From the NCBI GenBank assembly GCA_012800565.1, contig JAAZIZ010000392.1:1-7527 (forward strand): a stretch of DNA of 7,527 nt. Direction: 5' to 3'. Below, piece after piece: positions 7,300 through 7,527 of this stretch. The number at the start of each line of letters is the position of its first letter. Within the stretch, counting starts at the first letter, position 1. Position numbers and translations under genes: made by a program. This DNA is from Lentisphaerota bacterium. GTDB lineage: Bacteria > Verrucomicrobiota > Lentisphaeria > Oligosphaerales > Oligosphaeraceae. Below the pieces are notes generated by a model that saw only the letters and a program-made list of their open reading frames with translations, was not told where the DNA came from and ran no database searches.

Positions 7300-7527
7300 A
7301 CTGGGCCTACTGGTCTATCAATATAAGCTGGGGTATTTAAGGCTGTACACTGTCAATTAATATAATCACAGTCAGACAAAATGAAAGTAAAACTCTGCGA
7401 ATGGTGCTGATTTCACCAGTCCCAAAGAATCAGAAATTGATATTTTCTTTTTCTCGCCTGCCCGGTTTGCAAAAAAGTTTTCCGGGCGTAAGGTATCGTG
7501 TCGCCTTGGAGAGGTTGCACTGTTAAG
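7300..7527. other. Region without a supported gene at the right edge
   Basis: The stretch is more A/T-rich than the rest of the window. On the plus strand a perfect TATAAT (7361-7366) has a poor -35 candidate, TTAAGG (7337-7342), 18 bases upstream; it could drive a gene beyond the right edge. Two inverted repeats are visible: TGGTG/CACCA (7402-7418) and GCCCGG/CCGGGC (7460-7465 and 7482-7487, 16-base loop). GGAGAGG at 7506-7512 looks like a Shine-Dalgarno site, but no start codon opens a frame after it within the window. On the minus strand a frame is open from the right edge to a TGA at 7372-7374, about 51 codons; its codon use is not convincingly coding and a second frame is open for nearly as long. 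Confidence 0.4.
7320..7349 (-). promoter_or_regulatory. Candidate promoter for the small broken gene
   Basis: On the minus strand TGTACA (7349-7344, four of six matches to TTGACA) and TATATT (7325-7320, five of six matches to TATAAT) are 18 bases apart. Transcription would begin near 7313, just ahead of the AGTAGG site and the ATG at 7299. A perfect TTGACA is also present at 7356-7351 but has no -10 at a suitable distance. Confidence 0.3.

Noticed and set aside
7381..7410. Nine-codon plus-strand peptide after the TATAAT at 7361
   Set aside because: It has no Shine-Dalgarno site and is too short to distinguish from chance.
7460..7487. GCCCGG/CCGGGC inverted repeat as a terminator
   Set aside because: The stem is only six base pairs, the loop is 16 bases, and no U-tract follows in either direction.
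7372..7527. Minus-strand frame open from the right edge, about 51 codons
   Set aside because: Third-position composition is not gene-like here, a second minus-strand frame is open nearly as long, and no family is recognisable. A gene 3' end cannot be excluded without the flank.

Overview
The window looks like a chromosomal segment from a Gram-negative-type, glycan-degrading anaerobe. The best guess is Lentisphaerota (Victivallis-like) or a relative in the PVC group. The guess rests on two adjacent DUF4838-type proteins, one a clear lipoprotein, a family I recall as expanded in those bacteria, and on codons rich in G/C at third positions. Bacteroidota and Planctomycetota also carry these families, so the taxonomic call is inference.

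Left part (1-4727, + strand): two paralogous DUF4838 genes in tandem, separated by 29 bases and probably co-transcribed. The first is cut by the left window edge and lacks roughly 120 N-terminal residues. The second is complete, with a lipoprotein signal peptide, an alpha/beta N-terminal domain, the DUF4838 core and a CBM9-like C-terminal beta-sandwich. Both probably act on or bind carbohydrate at the cell envelope, but no activity can be read from the sequence.

Middle (4728-4909): a convergent intergenic region of hairpins, including a strong intrinsic terminator serving the minus-strand gene and a weaker candidate for the plus-strand pair.

Right-centre (4910-6994, - strand): a full-length membrane-embedded proton-pumping pyrophosphatase, hppA. 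It has a GTG start, all main signature motifs, and the Lys/Thr pair typical of the K+-independent subfamily. Aspartate stands where a glutamate is usual in the ion-gate helix. It is unrelated to the sugar genes and is probably a housekeeping energy-conservation enzyme.

Right end (6995-7527): no intact gene. Just upstream of hppA on the minus strand lies what looks like a small broken gene: a promoter-like pair, a Shine-Dalgarno-like site and an ATG lead into a coding-like stretch that continues only after a shift to the -1 frame. The last ~225 bases are more A/T-rich, with candidate promoter elements on both strands and an inverted repeat. No mobile element, CRISPR array, tRNA or rRNA was seen, and nothing amounts to a clearly new multi-gene system.
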